Program-made: the position numbers and the translations under genes
Assembly (NCBI GenBank): GCA_029204225.1
Contig: CM055097.1
Location: forward strand, 3,380,620 to 3,444,619
Direction: 5' to 3'
Origin: Diphasiastrum complanatum
Taxonomy: Eukaryota; Streptophyta; Lycopodiopsida; Lycopodiales; Lycopodiaceae
Length of the DNA stretch: 64,000 nt
The notes under the pieces: model-generated
What the model was told of the DNA's origin: nothing
The model's database searches: none
What the model saw: the letters and a program-made list of their open reading frames with translations, nothing else
In this document: piece after piece, positions 36,558 through 47,394 of the stretch
Position numbering within the stretch: the first letter of the stretch is position 1
Layout: every line of letters begins with the position of its first letter

Positions 36558-36641
36558 AAATAGATTCATCATGTATATATGCTTCTTGGTTTTTGAGCTC
36601 TCGAAAACCAAGAAGCATATATACATGAGGTGAACCTATTT
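36558..36641 (+). other. Long near-perfect hairpin, candidate small-RNA precursor
   Basis: The left arm 36,558-36,594 and right arm 36,604-36,641 are reverse complements over about 36 bp apart from one substitution and a short bulge, around a 9-nt loop GAGCTCTCG. The innermost 25 bp (ATGTATATATGCTTCTTGGT plus TTTT) pair perfectly. A TATA-like CTATAAATATATA lies at about 36,510-36,522, 35-45 bp upstream. It could equally be a small inverted-repeat transposon or a folded-back duplication. Confidence 0.55.
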
Positions 36642-37146
36642 AGGCCATGGGGTGAACCTTGAAATGCTCAATTATGAATTGCTCCATGTACAAGTCAAAA
36701 CACAACAATATAACTAAAATTCTAATTGTGGAGTGCTCCTTACGACACATCAATTTAGGAGAATTATGATTCTTGGGAGGGGGGTTCCAAGTAGTGTGTT
36801 TGTTGAGAGATTCGTGGAAGCTCATATGTTAGATACGGCCTTGTCCATCCAAGTTGGATTCCTTCCTTCCGGTAGCCAGTTGAGGGTGCCAAAGCCATGT
36901 CTTTGGGGCCTTGGCCCTCAACGTTTGTTGCCTGATGATCATTGGCAACCCCTTAGGCTTTCGTGTTGTAAGTTGAAAGTCGGCCTTTGGGTTGATAATT
37001 GAATTTTGAAATGTAGTGTCCTTCGAAGTTTGGGTTCCACTAGTGAAGTTAATTTTACTTTGAGAGTGTACCTAACAATGAACATACAACTTGAATACTA
37101 TGACTCCATTAAAGTTTCTCTCCAAGTTGCAAAACTTTAAATTGCA

Positions 37147-37151
<5 letters not shown>
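36642..37151. other. Unassigned
   Basis: An 89-codon open frame at 36,733-37,002 shows no family motif and is probably fortuitous. Nothing else is recognised. Confidence 0.45.

Positions 37152-37223
<72 letters not shown>
37152..37223. repeat. (GA)n microsatellite at a TE junction
   Basis: About 36 GA units, with the copia gag fragment beginning about 20 bp to the right. Confidence 0.97.
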
Positions 37224-37225
<2 letters not shown>

Positions 37226-37239
37226 TTCCTCGTGAACAC

Positions 37240-38175
37240 TCGGTTGCGCTTGCAATACCTGCAAAACATCTTCTTCTTCGACGAATGTGGATTCAATGAT
37301 TGTTCTTGACTTTGAGTCTGTTTCTGAGTCGATGCAGACTACTTGGAGCCTTTCTGCTTCTGTCGTTTCGAGCCCTTGTTGACATATAGAGCATGAGACA
37401 AAGGGGTAGACGGAGTGTCTTGACTTCTTTGATTATCTTCTTGCAGCAACATAGTGATAACTCTGGTAAGAGTTAAATCTGAGTGTGTCATGATGATCAT
37501 CATCCAGTTCTCATATGTAGAGGGTAGGCTTGAAAGCAATGTCATAATTGCGTCTTGATCGTCTATGACTGATCCGACAATGGCCATCTGTTGCAAGAAA
37601 TTTTTAAACTAGTTAATATGATTCTGAAGAGAATCATTGTTCGACATCTTGAGTGTAAAGAATTTTCTTTGAAGATGTAACTTGGTAGTTACGTCTCTCA
37701 CATCATATAGTGAGCTCAAGATGTCCCAAAGTTCTTTCAAAGTTTTAGCTTCAGCTACGTGGCCAATCTGAGTATTTGATATATTGAGGATAATAAGCGT
37801 GAAAGCTTTACCATCCTTCGATTTTCATTTCGAGTCTTCTATGTCATCTTCAGGCTTCACTTCAATACCTGTAACAACATCTCACAACTCATTGGCGATT
37901 AGCAAGGTCTTCATCTGAAATTTCCATAAATGATAATTGGATTCATTCAGCTTGTCTACAATAAGACCGGTTTAACTTTGAAAATCCATCTAGAACTTTA
38001 GATTGACGACGTTTAAGAGAGATACCATGTTGCGCTATAATTGGAAATCAATTATCTGGTACCGAAACAAATTGATTTGAACTGAAGAATAATTTGATAT
38101 CGCAAAAGATATCAAGTATAAGAGCTTGCACTCTGATATAGTATCAGGCCTTAAAGAATCAACGCTCTGATACCA
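37240..38175 (-). pseudogene. L-family copia element F: gag fragment and leader
   Basis: Minus strand, 38,175 to 37,240, co-linear with element C's leader and gag (29,428 to 28,608). It holds the primer-binding site TGGTATCAGAGCGTTG at 38,175, a gag N-terminus with stops, QQMAIVGSVIDDQDAIM, LLSSLPSTYENWMM and SDLTLTRVITMLLQEDN. Similarity ends at the (GA)n tract; protease, integrase and RT are gone. Confidence 0.83.
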
Positions 38176-39034
38176 TGTTGGAAAGAGGTGTGTAAAAACA
38201 TAGGTCGAATAGAATTGAATAAAAAGAATTCGAACGACAATAAAGAAAACTTATCATGCATAGCGGAATAAACTATCTTCCTCTTTCTCTATGCATGACT
38301 ACTCCTATCAATTTCGAACAAAACAATAGTGATAGAAATCACGTTCGATCTTATAGTAACTAACTTTGAAATTATCAGTGCTACAATGATTACGTAGCCG
38401 AGCATTAAACATTGAATTATCAAACAAATAATCAATCGCAAAGAACTACAGAAATGCATACATTCTAAGACGAACTTGAACGCAATAAAGCTAGAATGCT
38501 CAAGAGTGTTCAAGCTCGCAGGCTTGAGAGAGAGAACGCTAACTATTCAATACTTGATGATTGATCTTCATGGTTAAGATGTAGGAATATGAACAACTAT
38601 TTATACTAAGCAATTAGGTCGCCAAATGCGTCATCCAGTTGGCAGTGATGTGCTGGCATCCATCCAGTTAGGACTTCTCAGAAATTACTTGGTGATGAAT
38701 TAATGCAAGTCGGTGGCTTTGGTCGTAAACAGTCCGTCTGCAGATTTTAACGTAAACTGCAACTCTGCAAAAATGAACGTAAACTGTCATGCGAAAAATG
38801 CAAAGGTCTTCACCAACGTCATTTCCTTGACATTTGAGGCATCTGGCATTTTGCGACAAAGCCGAAGTGAGAGAAAATGTCGAAAGACGAAAATCCCGAA
38901 AATCGCGACTCTATGAGCCGTTTTTGAGTAATTATGCAGACTGTGTAAAGACACGAAGAAATCTACAAGTCTGGATAAAAATTGGACGAAGATTAAAATG
39001 TCGATTAGTCGATTAGTAGGAGTATAATCCAACA
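38176..39034 (-). mobile_element. L-family LTR L2 (5' LTR of element F)
   Basis: 859 bp; element sense starts TGTTGGATTATAC and ends CTTTCCAACATGG into the primer-binding site. It lacks part of the middle region present in L3. The right flank has no polypurine tract, so 39,034 is probably a true insertion edge. Confidence 0.87.
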
Positions 39035-39425
39035 CCTCAGACCAAGTACCTCAAGAGACCTAAATAAGGGTAACCTAGATTGTCAAGGCTCTTGAGAAAC
39101 ATTAGAACATCATGTTCGATAATGCTCCGCCAATTTTGCAACATGAAAAATACAAAAAACAGATAACTGTATTAGAGAATGATCTTTTAAGTGACCTTTT
39201 GCACCCGATAAAACATAGTTAATATTGTGACGAGGCACTAGAGAATGATCTGTTTAGTGACCCTTGCACTTGATAAGTGGCTATGCCGAAGTGCCTCGCC
39301 CTTGCAAATATATGACAATTAGTTACTTAGACAAAAAGACGTGGATATAAAAGAAGGCATGGCATGGCATGGAGTAGAGATGTGGGTAGAGGAGAGAAAA
39401 GAAGAGGAAGAGGAACCTCGTCTCT

Positions 39426-39557
39426 TATTGGGAAGGGTACGATGACGCCCGCCCCAATACCTTACCGCCACGTGTCCCAGTGTCAATCCGCTATTGGGAA
39501 GGGTACGATGACGCCCGTCCCAATACCTTACCGCCATGTGTCCCAGTGTCAATCCGC
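39426..39557. repeat. 66-bp tandem duplication upstream of QS
   Basis: Copies at 39,426-39,491 and 39,492-39,557 differ at only a few positions. Copy 1 contains a palindromic G-box CACGTG (39,469-39,474); in copy 2 the same position reads CATGTG. Confidence 0.93.
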
Positions 39558-39880
39558 TTCTGCCCGTTGTGCTGCCCATAACTCTCATTTATCGCATAAG
39601 CGTTCTCCTGAGATTTCCCAGAGGTAATATATAGCCAATCTCTCCCAATACCTCACATGTGTGTGCCCCTATGCGTGTTGGTGCCTGAGCGCCAAGTGGC
39701 CGTGGGCAACTAGAGGAGAGGACGACGTTGTGGGCAAAATGGCATTAGGCAACCCCATGTCCGAGCAACGCAGGTGCACCTCCACGCCAAGTACTAGGGC
39801 CAATGGAGGGGGTTGCATATATATTTCCTCTGTGTAATGCCATGTATACGTTTATGGGAGATATATTTTGGTTGCCCAAA

Positions 39881-39886
39881 CACGTG
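39881..39886. promoter_or_regulatory. G-box / ABRE-like site upstream of QS
   Basis: ACACGTGGC about 255 bp upstream of the QS ATG. This is the bZIP/bHLH G-box core, as in ABA-response elements. A TATA-like GCATATATATTT lies at about 39,815-39,826. Confidence 0.45.
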
Positions 39887-40020
39887 GCACCCGGGCAGCC
39901 AAAGGTTTTTTAAAAAAAAAAAAATGTGTGGCTGTGGTGGAGCCGGGGCCAAGGCTGTAAATAATACAGGGCTTCCCTCGAGTGCCAATAAGCGACTTCC
40001 CCTCGAGTGCCGATAATCGA

Positions 40021-40023
<3 letters not shown>

Positions 40024-40068
<45 letters not shown>
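40024..40068. repeat. (TC)n tract in the probable QS 5' UTR
   Basis: About 22 TC units end 70 bp before the QS ATG. Pyrimidine tracts are common close to plant transcription starts. The upstream frame through it stays open only because of the repeat and contains no ATG in phase. Confidence 0.9.
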
Positions 40069-40070
<2 letters not shown>

Positions 40071-40137
40071 ATTTCTGAATGATTTATATGCTCTTTTCAG
40101 CTCAAATATTAGTGTGTTTGTTGTTGATCTTGTTGCT

Positions 40138-41004
40138 ATGGCGGTGGCTGCTGTGAGGAGGCATATTGGAGGCAGCAGCGCCTATATTTCTGTAAATCCT
40201 TATGCAGTGTCTGAAGCTGCTGCTGCAACTGGTTTAGGATCTGCAGGAATTGCTATGGCTGCTGCACCAGCGGCTATGGTGAAGCCTTCTCTGTCGCAAT
40301 TTGCTGTTAGGCATTATGGGCTTCATAAGAACCGCCTGGCTGAGAAACAGCATGAATTGAGGAAATTTTCTGGAAAAATGGCTGTCGATGAAAGATCCTG
40401 GCAGCCGGGATTTGGATTAGTCAATTCGAAAGCCTCAGGAGCTCGTTGCGCTGTTGCGCGTGATTTAGAGGTTTTGTTTTCTGCTGATTCTAGAGGAGAG
40501 AATCTGGCTGACAGGTTGGGGCAGATAATAGGTGAGGTAGTAGCAGCAGCTGATAGTCGTGCTCGTATCCAAATTCTTCTGAAGTATGCAGGCAGTTTGC
40601 CCCGCCTTCCTGACTCGGATTGTATCCCATCGAATAGAGTGATGGGATGTACCACGCGAGTCTGGCTTACAGCAAAGATTGATGACAAGGGAAGAATGAA
40701 TTTCGCTGCTGATAGCGATTCAGAGGTTACAAGAGGATTTTGTGCAATTTTGTTGAAAGCAATGAATGGAGCTTGGCCTCTGGAGGTGCTCGCTGTCCCT
40801 ACGGATGCATTGGGAGGATTAGGGATGGGGATTGAAGGGGTGGCGTCACGAGCTAATACTTGGTATAATTTGTTGATTACTATGCAAAAGAAGACGCGTT
40901 GGTTACTGGGAGCGCTAGAAGGAAAATCTGTTTATGAACCTTTTCCTTCGCTTCTCATCACAGCGGATGATATGATACCTGAAGGGGATTTCGCAAAGGC
41001 ACAG
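40138..41004 (+). CDS. QS: QS exon 1: transit peptide, SufE domain, start of linker
   Basis: 289 residues. After the N-terminal extension, the SufE domain runs from about residue 118 to 225: LADRLGQIIGEVV, then ILLKYAGSLPRLPDSDCIP, then VMGCTTRVWL with the persulfide-carrying cysteine at residue 171. DALGGLGMG marks its end. EGKSVYEPFPSLLITADDM leads into NadA. A single large exon for SufE with the rest in small exons suggests the fusion was made at the DNA level by joining a separate SufE unit (inference). Confidence 0.93.
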
Positions 41005-43699
41005 GTACGAGCTTATTATCTATCGTGTCTATTATTCCTACTGTCTACAGAATTCTTCCCTGTGAAAATATCACCTGTTGCATACAAGTGTCAGCCAAAA
41101 TGTATCGTGAATAAAGAAAAAACTTTATATGGCACTTGTGCTGTTTCTTGTAGAGACCAGAATCTTTGCTTTTTGATCATTGTGTGGTACACTGAATCAA
41201 AACAGTGTTGCAGGCAAAATATTTGTTGCCAGATACTGCAAAAGTACAGCTTCTTGCAGAACTTTTGAAGCAGAAGCAAGTTGGTGTGGTTGCACACTTT
41301 TACATGGATCCAGAGGTACAGGGTGTATTGGTCGCGGCTCGAGAACTCTGGCCACATATTCACATATCTGATTCACTGGTGATGGCAGATCGTGCCGTGA
41401 AAATGGCTGATGCTGGCTGCAAGCATATTGCAGTTTTGGGCGTAGATTTCATGTCGGAAAACGTTCGTGCAATTTTGGATCGAGCTGGACACGAGAAGGT
41501 TGTTCTGCACCTGCAATTTGTCATGCTATGTTATGTGGAGTTGCTGAGATTCAAATGTTGCACTTAGAAGATGAGTTTATGCTACCTCTTTGACAAATTT
41601 CTGGAAGATGAATTTATGCTATTACAGGTGAGCGTTTACCGCATGTCAAGCGAACGAATAGGATGCTCTCTTGCTGATGCCGCGCAAAGCTCAGCTTATA
41701 TTGAATTTGTAAAAGCAGCGGCAAGTTCCCCTCCATCTCTGCATGTTATCTATATCAACACGTCTCTTGAAACCAAAGCTCATACTCATTCTCTTGTGCC
41801 AACGATCACTTGTACTTCGTCGAACGTTGTTCAGACCATCTTGCAAGTATGCTTCTTCTCACAGTTCTCACAAATGTTCATTGTCTTTTTTGGTTTCCAG
41901 TAATTATTAATGTTATTGATTCTTTTTGAGTTCGACATTCTCTGCTGTTGAGCTTCAAATTCAATATGAAGCTTATGTGATTAGTTGCGAGAAACTTATT
42001 GCTTAGATTGGATTGGCGTCTCAGGCATTTGCGCAGGTTTCGGATCTTACTGTGTGGTACGGCCCAGACTCTTACATGGGAGCAAATCTGGCAGAACTGT
42101 TCTTGCAAATGGCAGCCATGACAGATGATGAAATCAAAGCAGTGCATCCTTTGCATGACAAAGGCACGATTGCTGCACTTTTGCCCCGCCTTCATTATTT
42201 CCATGTATGTAATTGCGGGATTCAAGTTTTTTCACAACGTTTGGTCCGTGTTTATAGAGAAAATAGAGCCAATTTGATTTCGAAATGGACGGAAACCTTT
42301 TTATCACCCAACAGCTTACCAATGCTGATCACTTTGTCTCATGTATGTTCAGGATGGATCATGCATTGTTCATAATCTTTTTGGAGAAGAAGTAGTGGCA
42401 CGAGTTAGACACCTCTATCCTGATGCTTTTCAAACTGCCCATTTTGAGGTTCCTGGTGAAATGTTTGCACTTGCCATGGAGGCAAAACGACGCGGAATGG
42501 GTGTGGTTGGATCCACCCAGAATATTCTGGATTTTATTAGGGTCCGTGTTCAGGAAGCCTTAGGTCGAGGATTCGATGATCATCTTCAGTTTATTTTGGG
42601 AACAGAAGCAGGAATGATAACGGCAATTGTAGAGTCGGTTCGTAGAGAACTGACTGCTGGAAGAGTGCAGGGTGCAAAAGCAAAAGTGGAAGTACAAATA
42701 ATTTTCCCTGTCTCTTCAGATGCCATTACCACTACATCATCTTCATCATCCTCAACTGAAGAAAGTTATCAAATAGCTACAATGCCCATTGTGCCAGGGG
42801 TATCTTCTGGTGAAGGATGCTCCTTAAGTGGCGGCTGTGCTTCATGCCCTTACATGAAGGTACCCATTTCTCTATAAGATAACAGTTGTGTCAAGGTCAC
42901 TTTGTTCATTATAATTGTTTGCAAGAAACGAGAAGTGAAATGAGTCCAAAATTATAGGTATGTATTCAGCATGTAGAACAAACAGCTCATGTGATAGGTA
43001 TATCAGTTCAACGAAGCAGAAAGCTAGTCAGCAACGTGTATCTGCTTAAAGTTGAAGATGTTACAAAAAAATAACCCGTTGATTGGCTGCACATGCCAGT
43101 GAGCTTATATTATCACGCTGCAAGCAGTAGTCTTTCTAAATTTGGATGTTGTTGGTTCAGCTTCAGAGAAAGTTGACCACCATTTTGAACCCCTTAACTT
43201 TTCCAGCCGTGATAGTTGTGACATGGCTCCAAGGATCACTTGGATACATGTGCTTCTGGGTTTTTTTTTTTTTCCTGAAATGAAATGTTGTGTTCTATTT
43301 CAAGCCACTTACTTGTTCTTTTAAATTGATTACATGATTGATATGCTACTTCATAACTGCAGATGAACACATTGGATGCACTTCTAAGAGTGTGCCAGCT
43401 TGTTGGGACCCCTTACGATGGAACGCTGCAGCCTCAACAAGCTCGTACCTTCAATGACCATGTAGCAGGTTATGCTGTTTCAGAGTTAGGATGCGAGCCA
43501 ATTCTTCACATGCGTTACTTTCAGGTGCTTTTTCTCTTGCAAGGTTTCAGCTTTTCCAACACATATTCACTACTTGAGTTATGGGTAATCTCTTTCGTTG
43601 AGGAGATGAAGATTATTGGGCTTTTCATGTTTTCAGGCACATGGCAGACTCTCTGATGATCTACTGCAACATGTCTGTAACCAGGGTAACCTACAGTAA
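40138..43699 (+). CDS. QS: Quinolinate synthase, SufE-NadA fusion (plastid type)
   Basis: Complete seven-exon gene. Exons: 40,138-41,004; 41,214-41,498; 41,628-41,846; 42,025-42,204; 42,353-42,859; 43,363-43,524; 43,637-43,699. All introns are GT-AG and all phase 0. The CDS is 2,283 nt (760 residues plus TAA). The enzyme condenses iminoaspartate with dihydroxyacetone phosphate to quinolinate, the second step of de novo NAD synthesis from aspartate, using a [4Fe-4S] cluster. In plants it acts in plastids, and the fused SufE domain helps sulfur transfer for cluster repair. The first ~80 residues are Ala/Ser-rich with basic residues and few acidic ones, consistent with a transit peptide. The start is the only in-phase ATG after the (TC)n tract. 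No breaks are seen, and it is likely functional. Confidence 0.95.
41214..43699 (+). CDS. QS: QS exons 2-7: NadA domain
   Basis: Exon 2 holds GVVAHFYMDPEVQGVL and ISDSLVMADRAVKMA. Exon 3 holds ERIGCSLADAAQSS, VIYINTSLETKAHTHS and ITCTSSNVVQTIL (Cys 446). Exon 4 holds LTVWYGPDSYMGANLAELF. Exon 5 holds AHFEVPGEMFALAMEAKRR, VVGSTQNILDFI, FILGTEAGMITAIV and ends GGCASCPYMK (Cys 679 and 682). Exon 6 starts MNTLDALLRVC and holds LGCEPILHMRYFQ. The bacterial HPEC-type ligand position reads HFEV here. Cys 446 and one of 679/682 are the best cluster-ligand candidates by family comparison. Serine and threonine runs near residues 645-655 form a flexible loop before the last cysteines. Confidence 0.93.
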
Positions 43700-45270
43700 G
43701 CATTTCTTTCTTCTGGGTTGAACACACATCTGGACAATAAGGCTTTTGCAACAGGATCAGTAGACTATATTGTTTCTAGAGTCATCATCTGGCAACTATA
43801 TGTTGATGAAAGTAGTGCAAGCATATCTGAACAGATTCCAAAGCAATGGTTTTTTTTTTCTCTTTATAATCTTCTTCAAGGTGCCTGGAAATAATGAGTT
43901 TTTGATTTGGAACTTGAGATGCTGTGGAAGAGATTTGAGAGGGTGGACTAAAACAGCCATTTTCAGATCAGACGTACCAGATGATCTGGGATGTTGGATG
44001 CAGTGAGTGAAGCTCAAGTTGGGTTGTTAAAGTCACCAGGTTATAATCCCTTGTGAAGAGGCTAGTCATACTACTAATGGGAGCGATTGTATGAATTGAT
44101 GCTAGAAGCGTTTATAATGGTTGATGTATCAGGTTGGTCATACTCTTGTGATTTGACAAGGCCTGATTTGAAATCATTTGAAAGTTTCTGAGAGTTTTAT
44201 CAATCAAAAAGAAAGATTGCCTGCATAACAGGGGATCTAGAGTTTTGCAGAGTCTTGGTGGCAGAAGTCGCAGGACTCCTGTATAATATTTTTCCTTGAG
44301 TACATGATGTCAGAAGTTTTTGGTGATGCTATGACTTATCACTATGGGCACCTTCATTATGTTGATAACTTCCTTCTTGTTGACATTACTCTGGTCAATC
44401 AAGTGCAATTGCAGTATGAAGCCGGTGTTATCCAGCAAGGAAGACAAAATCTAACTACTAGTCCCATCCTAATTGATTTTTGATTTTTGTCGATAATGGT
44501 GGCTGATACTGATGGTGGTTTTGGAAATGTGGGTTATGGGCCATGGTATGTTAGTGAGCTAAGTTTGTTGGTTCACCATTTATCAAGTTTCAAACTATTG
44601 CAAAAATCAGGTTCAAGGTGTTTACAGGTCAGAATATTATCACGGTTCTTTGGCAGGCTTTGGAAATTGACGGGGGAACTTCTATACCAATTAGACAAAA
44701 TAACACGACTGGATATTTTGTTTACTTAGTGCAGTCAAATCTCAATCATGTACTTTTGTGGGATCTTTTACACCATGATCTAAATTAGTACACATTGTTT
44801 CAAAAAAGTTGTGAAATCTAATCCTGGTGTCCCTTCTTGCTAGTTTTGATCATACAACACAACATGGGAATTTTAGAACCTAGTAACACATATTCCAAAG
44901 TGAATCATAGGCCAATGTACCTTAGAAAAGTTACAAGTTGTAGCACCATTGTTAAGTTGACCAAAAAGGGTGTAACAATTCATCAAGAACAAGAGCATAA
45001 ACAAGCATACTAAACCCGATCTGAAAGTGTGTATTGCCCTTCTTCTATAGTTTAAGATTATGGAAGTGGCCTTGCAATTGATGCAATGTTCCTCAAAAGG
45101 ACATCTACTTGCAAATCATTCATAATTTAAAGGTAAGAAAGCTAAATAATAAGCTCATTCCTAGGACACCTCATTCTCGAAATACATTGTTGGAAATATT
45201 AAGTGAAAATGTATTTAAGTCTTCTTTGGGGCCTTGGCATTTTGCGAGTAAATTTTTTGCGAGTTTTGAG
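43700..45270. other. QS 3' flank, no second gene recognised
   Basis: The QS 3' UTR should lie at the start; no poly(A) signal stands out. 44,220-44,720 has short open frames without a family motif. 44,800-45,200 may already be retroelement-related leader sequence. Confidence 0.45.
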
Positions 45271-45274
45271 AGTT

Positions 45275-45480
45275 TCTTTCTTGAAAAAGATGAAATCAGA
45301 TGGCACCATTGGCCACTACAAGGCAAGGCTTGTCGCGAAGGGCTACACGCAGAGATATGGTATTGATTATTTTGACACATATTCGTCGATGGCCAAGATG
45401 ACAAGCATACGACCACTCCTTGCATACGCCACACGATTGATGTGAAAACAGTCTTTCTCCACCAACGAAAACAAAAAAAT
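45275..45480 (+). pseudogene. Copia RT N-terminal fragment
   Basis: [20 protein letters not shown] followed by [20 protein letters not shown] is the start of copia RT (consensus [17 protein letters not shown]). It ends by 45,445. It lies in plus orientation beside an LTR in minus orientation, so the two come from different insertions or a rearrangement. Confidence 0.82.
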
Positions 45481-45519
45481 TTCATACTAATGAATGAAAA
45501 TGCATGGTAACCTTAGGTA

Positions 45520-46175
45520 GGCTTTGATACCATGTGAATTTCACACGTGTGGAGTGCTCACCACATGTGATTATGATCTTCTAAGGTGTGTGGATGCACA
45601 ATGATCAAGACTAGATTGAGATTCAAGATCTACGTTCAACTCAATGGCAAAAACACACTACTACATGCATTAACTCACTTCGAAAGTACATACACACGTG
45701 TGGAAAGTGTTTCAAAAATAAAAAAAATAAGTACAAAAATAGTTTGCTCTTGGGTAGAGAGAGAATTCTAGAAAACACTTAGTCTTAAATCACTCTTAAT
45801 CTCCAAATTACTTAGCACCAAAATGAGAAGGACAATGACACTAGTAGATCCACGAGCTCATCCAAACTCAAACATGATTGGACCTCATATTTACAACCTC
45901 TTAATCCTATTGGACCATTGATCCATCCACCTCATGATTCTATTGGACCATTCTCAAGCATATCTAAAATCCTATTGGACCATTGATGGTTGCACCTCTA
46001 AATTCTATTGGACCACTTTGAACTTCATCAAACTAAATCAAAACATTTGTCAACAATCTAATTAGCTCAAGTTTCACCTCCTACACTACTTTGGCTCAAT
46101 AGTGGCATTAAATGTGGAATTGATCAATTTGCCATCTATGCCAGTTTTGACCCTATCAACATTCTACACCAAGAT
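45520..46175 (-). mobile_element. M-family copia LTR with primer-binding site
   Basis: The minus strand reads TGGTATCAAAGCC at 45,532-45,520, next to an LTR beginning at 45,533. The LTR carries TTCACACGTGTGG and CCACATGTG near its edge and ends near TGCCAGTTTTGACCCTATCA at about 46,150. It has three near-repeats of CCTATTGGACCATT in its middle (45,905-46,015). Confidence 0.65.
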
Positions 46176-46209
46176 GCTTGACATAGAAAAGTGTAAGACC
46201 CCTACAACT

Positions 46210-47365
46210 TGTTGGAAAGAGGTGTGTGAAAGATAGGTCGAACTCGAAAAGAAATGAACTCAAATAAAAATAATTTGAACGTCAAGAAAGAAAACTTTTT
46301 GTGCGCAGCGGAAAAACTATCTTCCTCTTTGACAACGCCTATCAATTTTGAACAAAACAATAGTGATAGAAATCACATTCAATCTTATAGTAACTAACTT
46401 TGAAACCATTAGTACTACATTGATTACATAGCCAAACAATAAAGCATTGAATTAGTAGACAAATCATTTGTCGCGAATCATTAGACATAATTAGTCACGA
46501 ATCACAAGACAAATAATTAGTCGCGAATAACTACAGAAACACACATTCTGAGACGAAGCTGAACGCAATAAAAGATAGCATTAATTCAGTATGAAAAACA
46601 AAACAAAAGTAAATGAGTACAATAAGTTGCGGATCGAAGCCGCATACTCTATGATATCTCTGAGCGACTAAAATAAAAGTCTGAATTAAGTGTGATGCTG
46701 ATAAGCAATAATGCAATAGCAATCTCTAAAACAACTCTAAGAAGTGAGCTAGAATGCTCAGGAGCATTCAAGCTCGTAGACTTGAGAGAGAGAGAGCTAA
46801 CTATTCAAATGCTTCTTGAACTTCATTAAAATTGTATGAATATGAACAACTATATATATTAAGCAATTAGGTCGTCAAATGCGATCGCTAGTCATGCTGG
46901 TGTCCGCTGGCATTCATCCAGTTCCTTCTCAGAAATTGATTGCTGATAAGTGATGGAAATTGGCCGTAAACAGTTTGTCTGCATAAATGAACCAAAACTG
47001 TCACTCTCTGTAGAAATGAACTAAAATTGCCACAAGCGACAGTGTCGACATTTTGCGAAAAACCCGACAGTGTTCTTAAATCTCATTTAGAGCCCCAGAC
47101 TTTGCCAGAGTCATTTCCTTAACATTTGAGGCACTTTGGAAAAAGCAAAAATGCGACTCCAGTATTTACACGAGATTCCTGACAGGCAAAAAATTGCAAA
47201 AAACACGACATTGTTGTCAAACTCTGTGTATTTCTGCAAACTGTGTAAAAACACTTGTAAATCTGTAGACTGTGTAAAGACATGGAAAAATCCGCAGAAC
47301 TGGATAAACAATGGATGAGGATTAAAACTGATTAGTCGATTAGTAAGAAGGAGATTAATCCGACA
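46210..47365 (-). mobile_element. L-family LTR L3, longest copy
   Basis: 1,156 bp, element sense TGTCGGATTAATC to CTTTCCAACA. It keeps the middle section (about 46,570-46,790) that L1 and L2 lack. On the right a polypurine tract (TTAAGGGGGAG on the minus strand, 47,366-47,376) and about 20 bp of internal sequence remain. On the left there is no primer-binding site, so it was a 3' LTR. Confidence 0.87.
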
Positions 47366-47394
47366 CTCCCCCTTAATCTGAATCCTTGAAAATA

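Noticed and set aside
36733-37002. 89-codon plus-strand frame as a small gene
   Set aside because: No conserved motif, no splice or promoter context, and composition resembles the flanking non-coding DNA.
39982-40137. An N-terminal extension of quinolinate synthase through the (TC)n tract
   Set aside because: The frame is open only because a TC repeat reads Ser-Leu; it has no ATG, and the first in-phase ATG (40,138) gives a plausible transit peptide.
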